NCBI GenBank assembly: GCA_017940385.1
Contig: JAGAYS010000029.1
Span: 1 to 64,000, forward strand
Length of the DNA stretch: 64,000 bases
Origin: Ruminobacter sp.
GTDB lineage: Bacteria; Pseudomonadota; Gammaproteobacteria; Enterobacterales; Succinivibrionaceae
Direction: 5' to 3'
The number at the start of each line of letters is the position of its first letter. Positions within the stretch are counted from its first letter, which is position 1. The translations under genes were made by a program, and so were the position numbers. Shown in pieces: positions 29,142 through 38,910 of this stretch. The notes under the pieces were generated by a model. It did not search any database. It was not told where the DNA came from and saw nothing but the letters and a program-made list of their open reading frames with translations.

Positions 29142-31412
29142 TTAGAAACTATACTTGAGCTTAACACCAACGTTACGAGGAGCAGCCATAGAGTAGAAAC
29201 GCACTCCGTAATTACTACCGTTATCAATTGATGCGGCGTACTTCTTATCAGCCACGTTTTCCACATAAGCCTTTATTTCGAGGTTCTTCATAATCTCGGC
29301 GCTTGCATAGAGATCAAACACGGTATAACCGCCCTGAGATTCCTGAATCAGTCCGCTGTTTTCATAAACGGAAGTATAACCTTCACCGAAATAGGTCTTA
29401 GACTGATAACGCATGTTACCGCCGACATGAGCCGTGAAATCAGCAAACTTAAGAGCCGTTACGTCAATCAGGCCGGCTGCCACAAACTTCGGAGCATTGG
29501 CAGGATGTCTGGTATAACCTGATGTTTCGTTTCTGGAATCAGCATAGGTCATTGAAACTCCGGTGCTCACACGTTCGGCTCTGTAACCCAGTGTCAGTTC
29601 CGCGCCCTTTGAATGCATTCTGCCGATGTTCCTTAACGGAGTCATATAGGAGTTTTCAACAACGGTAAAGGCCTGACGATTATGAACATCCATGAAGAAT
29701 AATGCGGCATTGGCGTCAAAACCGTTATCGAGAGACATGTGATAGCCTGCTTCATAATTGTAGGTCTTTTCAGGCTCATAGCCGTTCTCGTCAAGAGCTG
29801 ATGTAGGGAACTTACTGAAGCCGCCAGCCTTTGAACCGCTTGATGCAAGAAGGTACGCTCTGTGTCCGGTTACGAATGTATAGCCTAATGCAGCCTTGTA
29901 ATCGAGCATGTCGTAATCGTTCTGCAGATGGTCAAAATCATATCCGAACATGTAATTACCGTTAGCCTTGGATCTTGCGTGTTCATAACGAAGACCCATA
30001 TCGATGTCAAAAATGGAAGATGCACCGACACCGAAGTTATAGGCATAATCGGTAAACGCTGCGAAACTGAGGTCATCAACTCTTAAGTCAACCTGACCTA
30101 TAGGGAACACAGTGGCTCCTGTCAGTGCCTGATACATTTCATTATCAGAAATGTCAACCTGCGCAAGAACGTAGTTATCCGTGGTGGAATTTGTAACGTT
30201 GACACCTATGACCGCCTTGCCTGAATCATAAATATCACCGGCATTTCCAAGTTCTGAGACGTAGCGGACTTCCTGAGTGAACTGACGTGTCTTGATTTCA
30301 TTATTGCCGCAGCTTCCCTGCCCCATCATGTAGAGTTCACATGAATCTGAACTGTTAATACTGGTGATGCTGTTGACTGAATCACCGTTATCACGATAGT
30401 AGTCCAGCTTTACATATGCCGTATATGCGTTTCTCTCTTCTTTAGGATTGATGATGTCACTGATTTCCCCAGAATTGTAGAGAGCTTCATAAGCCGCCTC
30501 CTGTGAACCGAAGTATTCAATCACCCCCGGATCGGCTGACATTGCTCCGGCAAGATATGACCGTGTAAAATCCGGATTGCGGATGATACCGTGCCCGCTG
30601 ATCCTTTCATCGCGATACTCGCTTTCGGTAAGAGCAACGTTACTCTGATGCCCCCTGTCCTTAGTGTAAGAACCGCCTACGGTAACAGTCAGAGGTGAAT
30701 TTTCACCACCGCTGAAATAAAGAGCGCCGTTAACGGCATATGACTCTCCGGTATTGTAGTTTGAACCGTCGATGTCCTTAATCCATCCGTAATCTTTTTG
30801 ATTGGATACCCCGAACTTACCGTAAATCTTATCCTCGTAAAGAGCTCCGCCGGCGGCCACCCTGTTCTTCCAGTACAGCTTTGAATAGTCTGATTCCACG
30901 TCGGCGTAATTTCCGTCGAACATCGGATTCTTCGAGGTGATGTTGATGATGCCGAGCTGAGCGCCTGAACCGTAAACGGATCCCTGAGGTCCCTTAAGAA
31001 TTTCTACGGTGCTTACATCATTGAACTGCTGATTCATCTGAGAAAAAGGCTGTGCAACGCCGTCAACATAAACGGTAACGCCTGAATTATAGATATTGCC
31101 TGAATTTATGCCTCTTACCGTATACTTGGTAAGCTGACGACTGCCAAAACCAACGGCAGGAGTCAGTGCTGAACTGATTTTTGTTAAATCGGTTACGCCC
31201 CTTACCTCATGTTCCTCAAGAGTCTTGTCATTGGCAACTTCGGCCTGACCGCTCAGGCTCACAAGATCCTGACTGTACTTGTTGGCCGTAACGCTTATGG
31301 TATCCAACTCAAAATCATATTCCTCTTCGGCGGCATACGTATTGGCGGCCGTCATTACCGATGATGTCAGAAACATCATCATGTACCTACAGGTATTTCT
31401 GTTCCCATACAT
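29142..31412 (-). CDS. TonB-dependent siderophore receptor (FyuA/FptA-like)
   Basis: About 756 residues. A signal peptide ending near TAANTYAA is followed by a TonB box (DTISVTA), a plug domain (NSGVTVYVDGVAQPFSQM, VEILKGPQGSVYGSGAQLGI) and a beta-barrel ending in an aromatic residue (VGVKLKYSF). The plug signature is that of siderophore receptors, and neighbouring YbtPQ-like transporters and a thiazoline-type NRPS suggest a yersiniabactin/pyochelin-type ligand. Start: a TTG at 31436 and ATG at 31427 are in frame, but GGAG nine bases before the ATG at 31412 favours that one. The double operator lies about 150 bases upstream. Confidence 0.93.
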   Translation of the reverse strand: MYGNRNTCRYMMMFLTSSVMTAANTYAAEEEYDFELDTISVTANKYSQDLVSLSGQAEVANDKTLEEHEVRGVTDLTKISSALTPAVGFGSRQLTKYTVRGINSGNIYNSGVTVYVDGVAQPFSQMNQQFNDVSTVEILKGPQGSVYGSGAQLGIINITSKNPMFDGNYADVESDYSKLYWKNRVAAGGALYEDKIYGKFGVSNQKDYGWIKDIDGSNYNTGESYAVNGALYFSGGENSPLTVTVGGSYTKDRGHQSNVALTESEYRDERISGHGIIRNPDFTRSYLAGAMSADPGVIEYFGSQEAAYEALYNSGEISDIINPKEERNAYTAYVKLDYYRDNGDSVNSITSINSSDSCELYMMGQGSCGNNEIKTRQFTQEVRYVSELGNAGDIYDSGKAVIGVNVTNSTTDNYVLAQVDISDNEMYQALTGATVFPIGQVDLRVDDLSFAAFTDYAYNFGVGASSIFDIDMGLRYEHARSKANGNYMFGYDFDHLQNDYDMLDYKAALGYTFVTGHRAYLLASSGSKAGGFSKFPTSALDENGYEPEKTYNYEAGYHMSLDNGFDANAALFFMDVHNRQAFTVVENSYMTPLRNIGRMHSKGAELTLGYRAERVSTGVSMTYADSRNETSGYTRHPANAPKFVAAGLIDVTALKFADFTAHVGGNMRYQSKTYFGEGYTSVYENSGLIQESQGGYTVFDLYASAEIMKNLEIKAYVENVADKKYAASIDNGSNYGVRFYSMAAPRNVGVKLKYSF

Positions 31413-31562
31413 AGTATTCTTCTCCATCTCGGACAATGCCTATTTCCCCGCAGGCACGTTCCGATCCTTCATAAATATCAAGCTTTTTAGTTATAAGTAT
31501 TAAATGTTTTCATCCGCAGGTTATGGTCACTCCTGCCAAAAGCCCGACAAAGATATCACACG

Positions 31563-31600
31563 TGTTAGCCTTTGTTAACACTTATTAGACATAACTAACA
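31563..31600 (-). promoter_or_regulatory. Double palindromic operator upstream of receptor gene
   Basis: TGTTAGCCTTTGTTAACA (31563-31580) and TATTAGACATAACTAACA (31583-31600) repeat the double TGTTA-N8-TAACA layout found upstream of exbB, with the same 20-base offset and the same following A-run. The second left arm has one mismatch. The element points the same way relative to its minus-strand gene as the exbB copy. Confidence 0.7.
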
Positions 31601-31657
31601 AAAATTATCAGTAAGAATGCTTACATGCCGTCATTTGACGGAATTACTTAACGGTGC

Positions 31658-31672
31658 TGACAATTATTCTCA
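31658..31672. promoter_or_regulatory. Fur-like box upstream of condensation-like gene
   Basis: TGACAATTATTCTCA matches 13 of 15 positions of the Fur consensus TGATAATNATTATCA. A promoter-like TTGTTT...CATAAT lies just downstream on the plus strand (about 31675-31701), so the box could repress the 31898 gene. It also lies upstream of the receptor. Confidence 0.45.
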
Positions 31673-31897
31673 TTTGTTTTTTCGGAAGAAGGGGCATAAT
31701 AATCAGGTCAGTAAGCTGACATCTCATTATGTTTTCCCCATTTTGTTTTCAGATTCAGTCCGGCAACGTCCGCTTTCCGAAAGTCTTGTCAGGTTCCATG
31801 CCCGCAGCGCAGTAAAAAAGCAGCCCGACACGAATCCCCTGTCACCGAGGGGGCAATGTTAACCGTCATAATTCATACAGAACAGGAGAATAATCAG

Positions 31898-33325
31898 ATG
31901 TCAGAACCAGGTACCATTTATCTCGAAAACTGTCTGGCTCACTGCAACATAGCCAACTCAATCGCCTGCCACTTTACCGGCAGTCTGAACCTGCATCTTT
32001 TTTCAACAAGCGTCAGCAAAGTCCTTTCCGCAACGAATAAATTCAGATACGAACTCATCCCCCTTGATAACGGGGAAGGAGCATGGAAGGAGAAAGGCAG
32101 AAACGTACCTCCGGTAAAGCTCATCCGGTGTAATGACATTAACGAAAGCCTTAAGGATTTTTCCTGCAACATTTTCAGTCTGTGCCGTGAATACGGCTTC
32201 TACCCTGTCTTTTTCACCGTATTCGCGGCAGACGAAAATGAAAAAATGGATGCAGATGAACTAAGGAATGATGATAACAAAGACAATATCTCCGTAAAGG
32301 GAAAATTCTGCATTGTACAGACACTGAATCACGCCTACTGTGACGGCAGAAGCTGTGAATTTCTGTTAAACCAGATTACCGAATATTACAATGCACTTCT
32401 TGAAAACGACCTTACGTCAATGGAAAAGATCCTTAAACGGGTAAGCCAGACGTCAACCCCGTCAAGCGATGAAATCTATTCCTTCGGAGCTAAAAATTCC
32501 GTTATAAAACTGAGCAGATGGCAGCATATAAAGAATATTTTCAGACTGGTCGGCACTAAATTAAACGACGACGGAGAATTTTCCGTCAGTTATCCGGTAA
32601 TCGAGGCTGAATGGGAAAAATTCAGAACGGAAAAACACAGACCTCAGATGCACTTTTTTGATTTAAATCCGATTATCAGCCATTACGCCGGCAACAAAAA
32701 CGTAAATACCAACAGCATTATCACGGCCCTGCTGGTCAAGGCCTTCAGACACGTGAATGCAGTAACGCATAACCATCCGGAAAAGGAAAAAATATCATTC
32801 AGAATGATGTCAGACATTCTGTCGGCCAAGCAGAGACAGCAGTTCATTGGCAACTACTGCGCATACGTTCCCGTTGTGGCAGACGGCAGTCTGCCGCTTG
32901 AGAATGTTGCCTCCGACATTTTAAAACAGGTAGACAGCTTCAGAAATAACAAGGTCGACGTATCCATGTACAAGTTTCTGGAGTTTGCCCTCCGCAAACA
33001 CATGGCAGGTAAAAAGGACGACCCTGTTTCCTTCACCGTATCACTGATTCTGCACCGCAAATTCATCAGACATCCAAACAGTCTTAAGGGGGCCACATTC
33101 ATAAAGACAACCGGTACTCTGAATTACGAACCGCTGGATCTGTTCGGAGCCAAACTTAACAACAAGATTGCCCCAACCATTTCATTATCCTCTGATAATG
33201 TACTTTTTGTTACATATTATCCGTTAATCGGCGGTGATGAGATTCTGAATAAAGTGACAGATGCTTTAAAAACAGTAATTGAAAATGAGATATCTGTGGT
33301 AAACAAAGAAAAACAAAAAATATAA
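31898..33325 (+). CDS. Stand-alone condensation-fold acyltransferase
   Basis: 475 residues. The active-site motif HxxxDG of condensation-domain enzymes is intact as LNHAYCDGRSCEFLL, after an N-terminal half that starts YLENCLAHCNIANSIACHF. The size fits a single condensation domain or an alcohol/thiol acyltransferase of the same fold (PapA/AtfA-like). No carrier or A domain is attached. An ATG at 31856 is in frame, but AGGAG stands before the ATG at 31898, which I use. It precedes the phosphopantetheinyl transferase gene by 92 bases on the same strand and is divergent from the receptor gene. It may couple or acylate the NRPS product; the substrate is unknown. Confidence 0.8.
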   Translation: MSEPGTIYLENCLAHCNIANSIACHFTGSLNLHLFSTSVSKVLSATNKFRYELIPLDNGEGAWKEKGRNVPPVKLIRCNDINESLKDFSCNIFSLCREYGFYPVFFTVFAADENEKMDADELRNDDNKDNISVKGKFCIVQTLNHAYCDGRSCEFLLNQITEYYNALLENDLTSMEKILKRVSQTSTPSSDEIYSFGAKNSVIKLSRWQHIKNIFRLVGTKLNDDGEFSVSYPVIEAEWEKFRTEKHRPQMHFFDLNPIISHYAGNKNVNTNSIITALLVKAFRHVNAVTHNHPEKEKISFRMMSDILSAKQRQQFIGNYCAYVPVVADGSLPLENVASDILKQVDSFRNNKVDVSMYKFLEFALRKHMAGKKDDPVSFTVSLILHRKFIRHPNSLKGATFIKTTGTLNYEPLDLFGAKLNNKIAPTISLSSDNVLFVTYYPLIGGDEILNKVTDALKTVIENEISVVNKEKQKI

Positions 33326-33417
33326 TAGACGTTGACATAACAAAAACGGAGTCTTTTCTGCAAAGATAACAAAACCGAAAAAGTAACATATTAACAACTG
33401 ACGGTAACGGATTCACC

Positions 33418-34134
33418 ATGAACGAATTTATTAAATCGAAAACAGAAATTGTCATTAACTCTCATGTAATCGAAGTTCTTGAATTTGATGAGAAAGCCCT
33501 GTCTGACGATCTTTCAGCACAGTATGCGGACGAACTGTTCACTGATTTCAATAAGGCCGTTACCAAAAGAAAGGCTGAGTTCATCGCGGGCAGAATAGCC
33601 TGCAGACACAGGCTGGAATCATTCGGTAACGGTGAACGCGTCAGGGTAAATTCCGATCGTTCTCCGGCATGGCCTGACGGCTTTACCGGATCCATCAGTC
33701 ATGACGGCGCCATTGCGTGTGCCGTCGTTTCTCCCAAGGATAACGAAACACACAGCATCGGCATTGATCTCTGTGTCAGCATGACAGACAATGATGCCGT
33801 TCAGGTTGCCGACAACATCAGCACCCTGGAAGAACTTAACAGGTTTAACGATACATCATTCCTCACCATGGATGCACTCAGGCTGATTTTTTCTTCAAAG
33901 GAAAGTCTTTATAAAGCGGTATATCCGCTGGTTAAACGATTTATTGACTTTAAGGAAGTGGAAATCATATCTGTTGAAGGAAATAATGACTCCGGTTTCA
34001 TTACAGCGAAAGCGGTAAATAAAAGCGATCTGCCGCTTTCGGTCATCGAGGAATTCATAGTCCATTATCAGCGCTTCAGCCTCAACGGCGTCAACGGCTT
34101 CATTACCCTGTCAAGCAACAGGATAAAAATGTAA
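33418..34134 (+). CDS. 4'-phosphopantetheinyl transferase, EntD-type
   Basis: 238 residues with the EntD/Sfp-type motifs in order: KRKAEFIAGRIACRHRL, WPDGFTGSISHDGAIACAVV, IGIDLC (metal-binding) and IFSSKESLYKAVYPLV. It moves phosphopantetheine from CoA to the carrier-protein serines of the NRPS, which is required for the synthetases at the start of the window. Its position beside the receptor and condensation-like genes ties the two halves of the locus together. Four TAACA half-sites lie in its upstream 92 bases. Confidence 0.92.
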   Translation: MNEFIKSKTEIVINSHVIEVLEFDEKALSDDLSAQYADELFTDFNKAVTKRKAEFIAGRIACRHRLESFGNGERVRVNSDRSPAWPDGFTGSISHDGAIACAVVSPKDNETHSIGIDLCVSMTDNDAVQVADNISTLEELNRFNDTSFLTMDALRLIFSSKESLYKAVYPLVKRFIDFKEVEIISVEGNNDSGFITAKAVNKSDLPLSVIEEFIVHYQRFSLNGVNGFITLSSNRIKM

Positions 34135-34188
34135 ATCCAACGCTTTCAACCGGACCTGACGGAGGACGAAGATCCGGTAACCATGTGA

Positions 34189-34222
34189 AGAAGGCGGAGC
34201 ATGTCTGAATGCTCCGCCTTCT
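34189..34222. terminator. Hairpin between convergent PPTase and yciB genes
   Basis: A perfect 14-bp inverted repeat (34189-34202 with 34209-34222, loop GTCTGA) between convergent genes. There is no good T-run on either strand, so termination is likely by position but not proven. Confidence 0.6.
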
Positions 34223-34258
34223 GAGTTCCGTAAAAACAGATGCTGCGACGCGCGTTAT

Positions 34259-34945
34259 TTAACGCTCTTTATTCTTATCGGCACCGCATCCTGTTTCAGT
34301 TGTTTCGGCAATCTTTTCAGCACCTTTTCCCACATGCTGTTCCTTAACGTCAACAACAAGCTTTTCGAGCGCTTCCTTCTGTTCCCCGGTAAGCTTGCCA
34401 TAGACCCAGGCAAAGGTTGCGAACATGAACACAGCATTGAGAATTCCGTTACCGTATGTTTTGTAGTTAACCCATATATTCTCAGCCTCATCGCTGCTGA
34501 CGTTCATGATATCGGGAAGGCGAAAGGCAATCACGTAGTTGAGGAAGGCACAGGCAATAAAATACACGGCCAGTGCGACAGTGGCCTTTTTAAGCACGGC
34601 ATCAGGAATAGGTGTCTTATACCCTGTAAGGGCCTCCACGATATCCTTCCCGAAACCGAACTGACAGATCAGAAGACCGGAGGCAATCACGCAGTTAACA
34701 ACGGATACCTTCCATTTAATGAAAGACGGATCCTTGACCATGATTGTCGGTATGGCAAACACCAGAAGCGTCAGGATTACCACAATCTGGATTCTGGTAA
34801 TCTTTCCCTGAAGAATCCAGCTTCCGCCGAGAGTGATAACGGATGATATAACCACGGCTATGGTGGCATATATCAGATTATGATCAGAAAATTTATAGGT
34901 GGCGAAGAAGCAGATTGCAGGAAGAAGATTTAATAGAAGTTTCAT
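34259..34945 (-). CDS. yciB: Inner membrane septation protein YciB
   Basis: 228 residues with five hydrophobic segments and family sequences such as LLNLLPAICFFATYKFSD, WKVSVVNCVIASGLLICQF and ALAVYFIACAFLNYVIA. YciB (IspZ) affects envelope synthesis and cell division. A charged tail of about 45 residues (ending GADKNKER) is longer than in E. coli, where the protein has 179 residues. It lies near yciI, as in E. coli, but on the opposite strand. Confidence 0.92.
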   Translation of the reverse strand: MKLLLNLLPAICFFATYKFSDHNLIYATIAVVISSVITLGGSWILQGKITRIQIVVILTLLVFAIPTIMVKDPSFIKWKVSVVNCVIASGLLICQFGFGKDIVEALTGYKTPIPDAVLKKATVALAVYFIACAFLNYVIAFRLPDIMNVSSDEAENIWVNYKTYGNGILNAVFMFATFAWVYGKLTGEQKEALEKLVVDVKEQHVGKGAEKIAETTETGCGADKNKER

Positions 34946-35288
34946 GTTTTTAACTGTCCTTGCGAAAGTTGCTACATTTTATCATATTTAAATAATTTTG
35001 AATAAACAAATATGATAAACATGCTGTCTTTTCACCTTTTAAACCGATATTTTTATATATTTAATTGATAAATTCAGCATAAAACCATATTTCCGGGCTC
35101 AGGTTCATTCAGATGATGATTTCAGTTCCCGTCCGCCATACTGTTTTTTTAAGCCCGTAACTGCAGCAGATTTCAGTAACAGGCACGTAACTTACAGCAA
35201 AAATTGTTTCATAACAATCCGCCATTTCATTATAATATGAGCAGGTGAAATCATTAAAGTTCAACCGCTTAACCATAAGGATAAAATC
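34946..35288. promoter_or_regulatory. Divergent yciB/yciI intergenic region with promoter
   Basis: AT-rich divergent region. A promoter for yciI-galU is visible: -35 TTCATA at 35208-35213, 17-base spacer, -10 TATAAT at 35231-35236. No gene or RNA is recognised. Confidence 0.55.
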
Positions 35289-35612
35289 ATGTGGTATTTA
35301 ATTTATGCTGAAGACATTCCAAATTCAAACGAAGTAAGAAGCAAAGCCCGCCCTGCCCACATTGCAAGACTTAAGGAACTCATTGCAGAAGATCGTCTGC
35401 TTCTCGCGGGGCCTAACCCTAATATTGACTCTGAAGAACCGGGCGAAGCAGGCTTCTCAGGTTCAGCAATTATCGCAAAATTCAGTTCTCTCGAAGAAGC
35501 CAAAGCCTGGGCTGAAGATGATCCGTACTGGCATCATGGCGTTTACCAGAAAGGTACCGGCATTGTTAAGCCGTTTAAGATTACCGCAAAGATGAACGGA
35601 GCTTCTTTCTAA
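35289..35612 (+). CDS. yciI: YciI-like protein
   Basis: 107 residues, full length for YciI (ferredoxin-like dimer of unclear enzymatic role). Characteristic sequences are [37 protein letters not shown], the central [11 protein letters not shown] and [12 protein letters not shown], which carries the family's conserved His/Asp residues. Its stop shares a base with the galU start, so the two genes are translationally coupled. Confidence 0.92.
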   Translation: MWYLIYAEDIPNSNEVRSKARPAHIARLKELIAEDRLLLAGPNPNIDSEEPGEAGFSGSAIIAKFSSLEEAKAWAEDDPYWHHGVYQKGTGIVKPFKITAKMNGASF

Positions 35613-36523
35613 TGAAAATTACCAAGGCAGTTATTCCAGTAGCAGGACTGGGAACAAGAATGCTTCCCGCCACCAAGGCAATTCCGAAGGAAATGCTGCC
35701 GGTTGTGGACAAGCCTCTGATTCAGTATGTCGTAAACGAAGCGGCTTCTGCCGGAATAAAGGACATTATTCTGGTAACTCACTCTTCAAAAAACGCCATT
35801 GAGAACCATTTTGACCACAGTTTTGAACTTGAAGCCACTCTCGAAAAGCGTGTAAAGCGTCAGCTTCTTGATGAGATTCAGTCCATCTGCCCAAAGGACG
35901 TAACCATCATGCACGTACGTCAGGGCGAAGCAAAGGGACTGGCTCACGCGATCAAGTGTGCAACGGCGCTGGTAAACAGGGAACCTTTTGCCGTTATTCT
36001 TCCCGATGTTCTTATAGACGAGTACGCCTCAGATCTCAGAAAGGATAACCTTAAGGAAATGATTGACCGTTTTGAGGAAACTGGAACAAGCCAGATAATG
36101 GTGGAACCCGTAGCTCCTGAGGAAGTCTCTTCCTACGGCATTATCAACATTCCCAACGAGATTAAGAGTACCGGTATAGAACCAGGTCAGAAAATATCCA
36201 TTACCGGTTTTATCGAAAAACCGGAAAAGGAAAAAGCTCCGAGCAACCTTGCCATTGTCGGCCGCTACATTCTTTCAGCAGACATCTGGGACCTGTTTCA
36301 GGAAACCCCTGTAGGCGCGGGCGGAGAAATTCAGCTGACGGACACTCTGAGACTGCTTCTTAAACAGAAATCCATTGATGCATACGTTCTTAAAGGCCGA
36401 AGCCTTGACTGCGGTTCTAAAATCGGATACATCAAAGCCTTTGTGGAATATGCCATGAAGAACGAAAAACTCGGTGAAGAGTTTAAGGATTACCTGAGAA
36501 AAGAAGTCGTTCCGGTGCTTTAA
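35612..36523 (+). CDS. galU: UTP-glucose-1-phosphate uridylyltransferase
   Basis: 303 residues. It makes UDP-glucose from UTP and glucose 1-phosphate for envelope polysaccharides. The nucleotide-binding start ([35 protein letters not shown]) and the later [20 protein letters not shown] and [12 protein letters not shown] regions are diagnostic. It is coupled to yciI by a one-base TAATG overlap. Confidence 0.96.
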   Translation: MKITKAVIPVAGLGTRMLPATKAIPKEMLPVVDKPLIQYVVNEAASAGIKDIILVTHSSKNAIENHFDHSFELEATLEKRVKRQLLDEIQSICPKDVTIMHVRQGEAKGLAHAIKCATALVNREPFAVILPDVLIDEYASDLRKDNLKEMIDRFEETGTSQIMVEPVAPEEVSSYGIINIPNEIKSTGIEPGQKISITGFIEKPEKEKAPSNLAIVGRYILSADIWDLFQETPVGAGGEIQLTDTLRLLLKQKSIDAYVLKGRSLDCGSKIGYIKAFVEYAMKNEKLGEEFKDYLRKEVVPVL

Positions 36524-36668
36524 CGGTGGTCACTCAGTGTCCCTCCTGATAGTTCAGAAATAGTGTTCGAATACCGGACGGGATTTTACCGTCTCTTTAC
36601 GTCTATGCTTCTCCGTAAAATTCAGGGACTCATCACGAACATTGTCCGTGATCCACTGCCTGAAGTAT

Positions 36669-36704
36669 AAAAAAACGGGGAAGGCCTGAATGCCTTCCCC
36701 GTTT
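36669..36704 (-). terminator. Terminator after the 36753-37358 gene
   Basis: A 12-bp stem (36674-36685 with 36692-36703, loop CTGAAT) is flanked by a run of A on the left, a T-run on the minus strand. A shorter T-run to the right means it may also stop galU transcripts. Confidence 0.8.
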
Positions 36705-36752
36705 GATGCTTTTCAGCGAGTAAAAAAAACGCAAACCGGTTTTGCCGTCGTT

Positions 36753-37358
36753 TTATCTGCCGTTCTGTTTTTCATCAGTGGCAGGTCCCGTAAACAGAGT
36801 CCGGGCGTTATTTCCGCCAAACAGACCGATATCCCTGTTGTGAAGAGCCTTACCTCTGTCCAGAACCGGATAGAATTTTGCAAATTCGTCACGGTGTTCA
36901 AGGTAGTAATCGTAGACCTTATGCCAGTTATCAAGATTCTTTACCTCGAGAGTGCGCAGCTTGTAGGTATCGTTGACACTGTTAACGTCAGCAAGAGCCT
37001 TCAGCTCCTCACCGACGCATTCCCTGTTGAAATCAACGCATCTGAGAACAAAAGTAGTGGTCAGCAGAATACCTTCCTTTTCAGGTGACAGCTCATTTCC
37101 TTCCTGAAGGTATGCAAGTGTCGGTCTGAGACTGTATCCCGGAATCTGATTCACGTACACCTGGTGTCCCGTAAACCTGCCTATAATATTTCTTCCGGCA
37201 CCGTCAGACTCGGTGTTCTCATCAACCTCAAACCCTGCCGCATACGCGTAATCCTTTCCGTCGATGGTAATAACATCGGCAGCGGCCGCATGCGATACGG
37301 ACATGACAAGGATACATAACAGCGATTTAACTGCAGTATTCCATTGCACTTTCATCAT
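36753..37358 (-). CDS. Secreted protein of unknown function
   Basis: 201 residues with a clear signal peptide (SLLCILVMSVSHAAAA) and a mature part starting DVITIDGKDYAYAAGF. Two cysteines (VLRCVDFNRECVG) could form a disulfide. The rest is acidic and soluble, so it is probably periplasmic. I do not recognise the family. It lies 14 bases after aroA on the same strand and may be cotranscribed with it. Confidence 0.8.
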   Translation of the reverse strand: MMKVQWNTAVKSLLCILVMSVSHAAAADVITIDGKDYAYAAGFEVDENTESDGAGRNIIGRFTGHQVYVNQIPGYSLRPTLAYLQEGNELSPEKEGILLTTTFVLRCVDFNRECVGEELKALADVNSVNDTYKLRTLEVKNLDNWHKVYDYYLEHRDEFAKFYPVLDRGKALHNRDIGLFGGNNARTLFTGPATDEKQNGR

Positions 37359-37372
37359 AAACAGACTCCTGT

Positions 37373-38647
37373 CTATTCAACTATACCAAGAAACTTCTCA
37401 AAATAATCAGGGAAGGTTTTGGCACAGCACTTCGGATCATTGATAACCACGTCTGTGGCAAATGAGACCAGAGAGAAGCACATTGCCATACGATGATCGT
37501 TATATGTATCAATGGCGACATTTCTGTTGAGTCTGCCCGGATTGATTTCCAGATAGTCCTCACCTTCCACGCATTCGATACCGAGTTTCTTCAACTCGTT
37601 GGCCATGGCTCTTAAACGATCTGTCTCCTTGACACGCCAGTTGGCAACATTACGGATAACAGTTTTTCCATTGGCAAAAAGAGCAAGCGGTACGGCTGTC
37701 ATGGCAGCATCCGGAATGCTGTTCATGTCCATGTCCACTCCGTGAAGCGGAGCTTTTTCACATTCAATGAAATCGTCGCCCATAGCCACCTTGGCTCCCA
37801 TTGCACAAAGAACCTTCACGAATTTTACGTCACCCTGCACTGAATGAAGGCCGACACCGGTAACCCTGACCTTGCCGGCAATGGCTCCGGCGGCAAGAAA
37901 ATACGAAGCGGCTGAAGCATCACCTTCCACCAGAAAATCCCCCGGACTTACGTAGTTCTGACCGCTTCTGACAAAAAATTCCTTATAGTCACGGTTTTCA
38001 ACCGTTACACCAAAAGACTTCATCATGCCAATCGTAATGTCAATATAAGGCTTTGATACGAGTTCACCCTTGATTTTCAGGAGTACGTCGCCGTTCATTA
38101 AAGGAGCTGCCATCAGGAATGCGGAAATGAACTGACTTGACACAGAACCGTCAATCTCTGCAACTCCGCCCTGAAGCTTTCTGCCGTTAATTCTGAGAGG
38201 AGGATAGCCATCCTTCTTCAGATAGGTAACGTCCGCGCCCAGCTGACGCAGGGCATCTATAAGATGGGCTATCGGGCGCTCCTCCATGCGTGGCTCACCG
38301 GTAAGAACATATTCTCCTGAAGAATTACACAGAACGGCTGTTATCGGTCTCATTGCGGTACCGGCGTTACCGAGAAAAAGCTCAAGCGGCTTGGATGTAT
38401 GGAAGGTACTTCCCAGACCGTAAACAGTGCATTGGGTTCTGTCTTCGCTTAATTCATATTCAACACCAAGCAGCCCCAGCGCATTGAGCATGTGTCTGGT
38501 GTCATCGCTGTCCAGAAGATTGGTAATTCTGGTTCTGCCGTGAGCAAGGGATGACAGCAAAAGGGCTCTGTTTGATAAACTTTTTGAGCCCGGGAGGTTA
38601 ACCAAACCGCACGCTCTGTCTTTTTTATTTAATTTTATTGATTCCAT
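37373..38647 (-). CDS. aroA: EPSP synthase (shikimate pathway)
   Basis: 3-phosphoshikimate 1-carboxyvinyltransferase, which joins shikimate 3-phosphate and phosphoenolpyruvate. Family motifs are [68 protein letters not shown] and [11 protein letters not shown]. An in-frame ATG at 38698 would add 17 residues. The ATG at 38647 gives MESIKLN, like E. coli AroA, and 424 residues (E. coli 427), so I use it. Confidence 0.95.
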   Translation of the reverse strand: MESIKLNKKDRACGLVNLPGSKSLSNRALLLSSLAHGRTRITNLLDSDDTRHMLNALGLLGVEYELSEDRTQCTVYGLGSTFHTSKPLELFLGNAGTAMRPITAVLCNSSGEYVLTGEPRMEERPIAHLIDALRQLGADVTYLKKDGYPPLRINGRKLQGGVAEIDGSVSSQFISAFLMAAPLMNGDVLLKIKGELVSKPYIDITIGMMKSFGVTVENRDYKEFFVRSGQNYVSPGDFLVEGDASAASYFLAAGAIAGKVRVTGVGLHSVQGDVKFVKVLCAMGAKVAMGDDFIECEKAPLHGVDMDMNSIPDAAMTAVPLALFANGKTVIRNVANWRVKETDRLRAMANELKKLGIECVEGEDYLEINPGRLNRNVAIDTYNDHRMAMCFSLVSFATDVVINDPKCCAKTFPDYFEKFLGIVE

Positions 38648-38910
38648 GTTTTCTACTTTCAATTCTGTTTTTTTTGAAAAAAATCTGCTTAAGAACATTA
38701 TTGTGCTTTTTAATTCGGATAATCGTCTCTCTGCCGGTTCACTCCGTTCTCAATCACGGACAACCGCTTCCAATCTGCTCATTACGGCAATACTCACTGA
38801 ATTCTAACAAAACAGCAGTTGCCATATCAATGAACCGGTCTGATGTTAACTCTGAAGTTGTTATCCATACGACATCCTCAACCGCACCGGAACCTGAACA
38901 GGCTCCGTCG

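Noticed and set aside
31617..31862. 81-codon plus-strand frame between receptor and condensation-like genes
   Set aside because: It runs through the promoter and Fur-like box, with no ribosome binding site.
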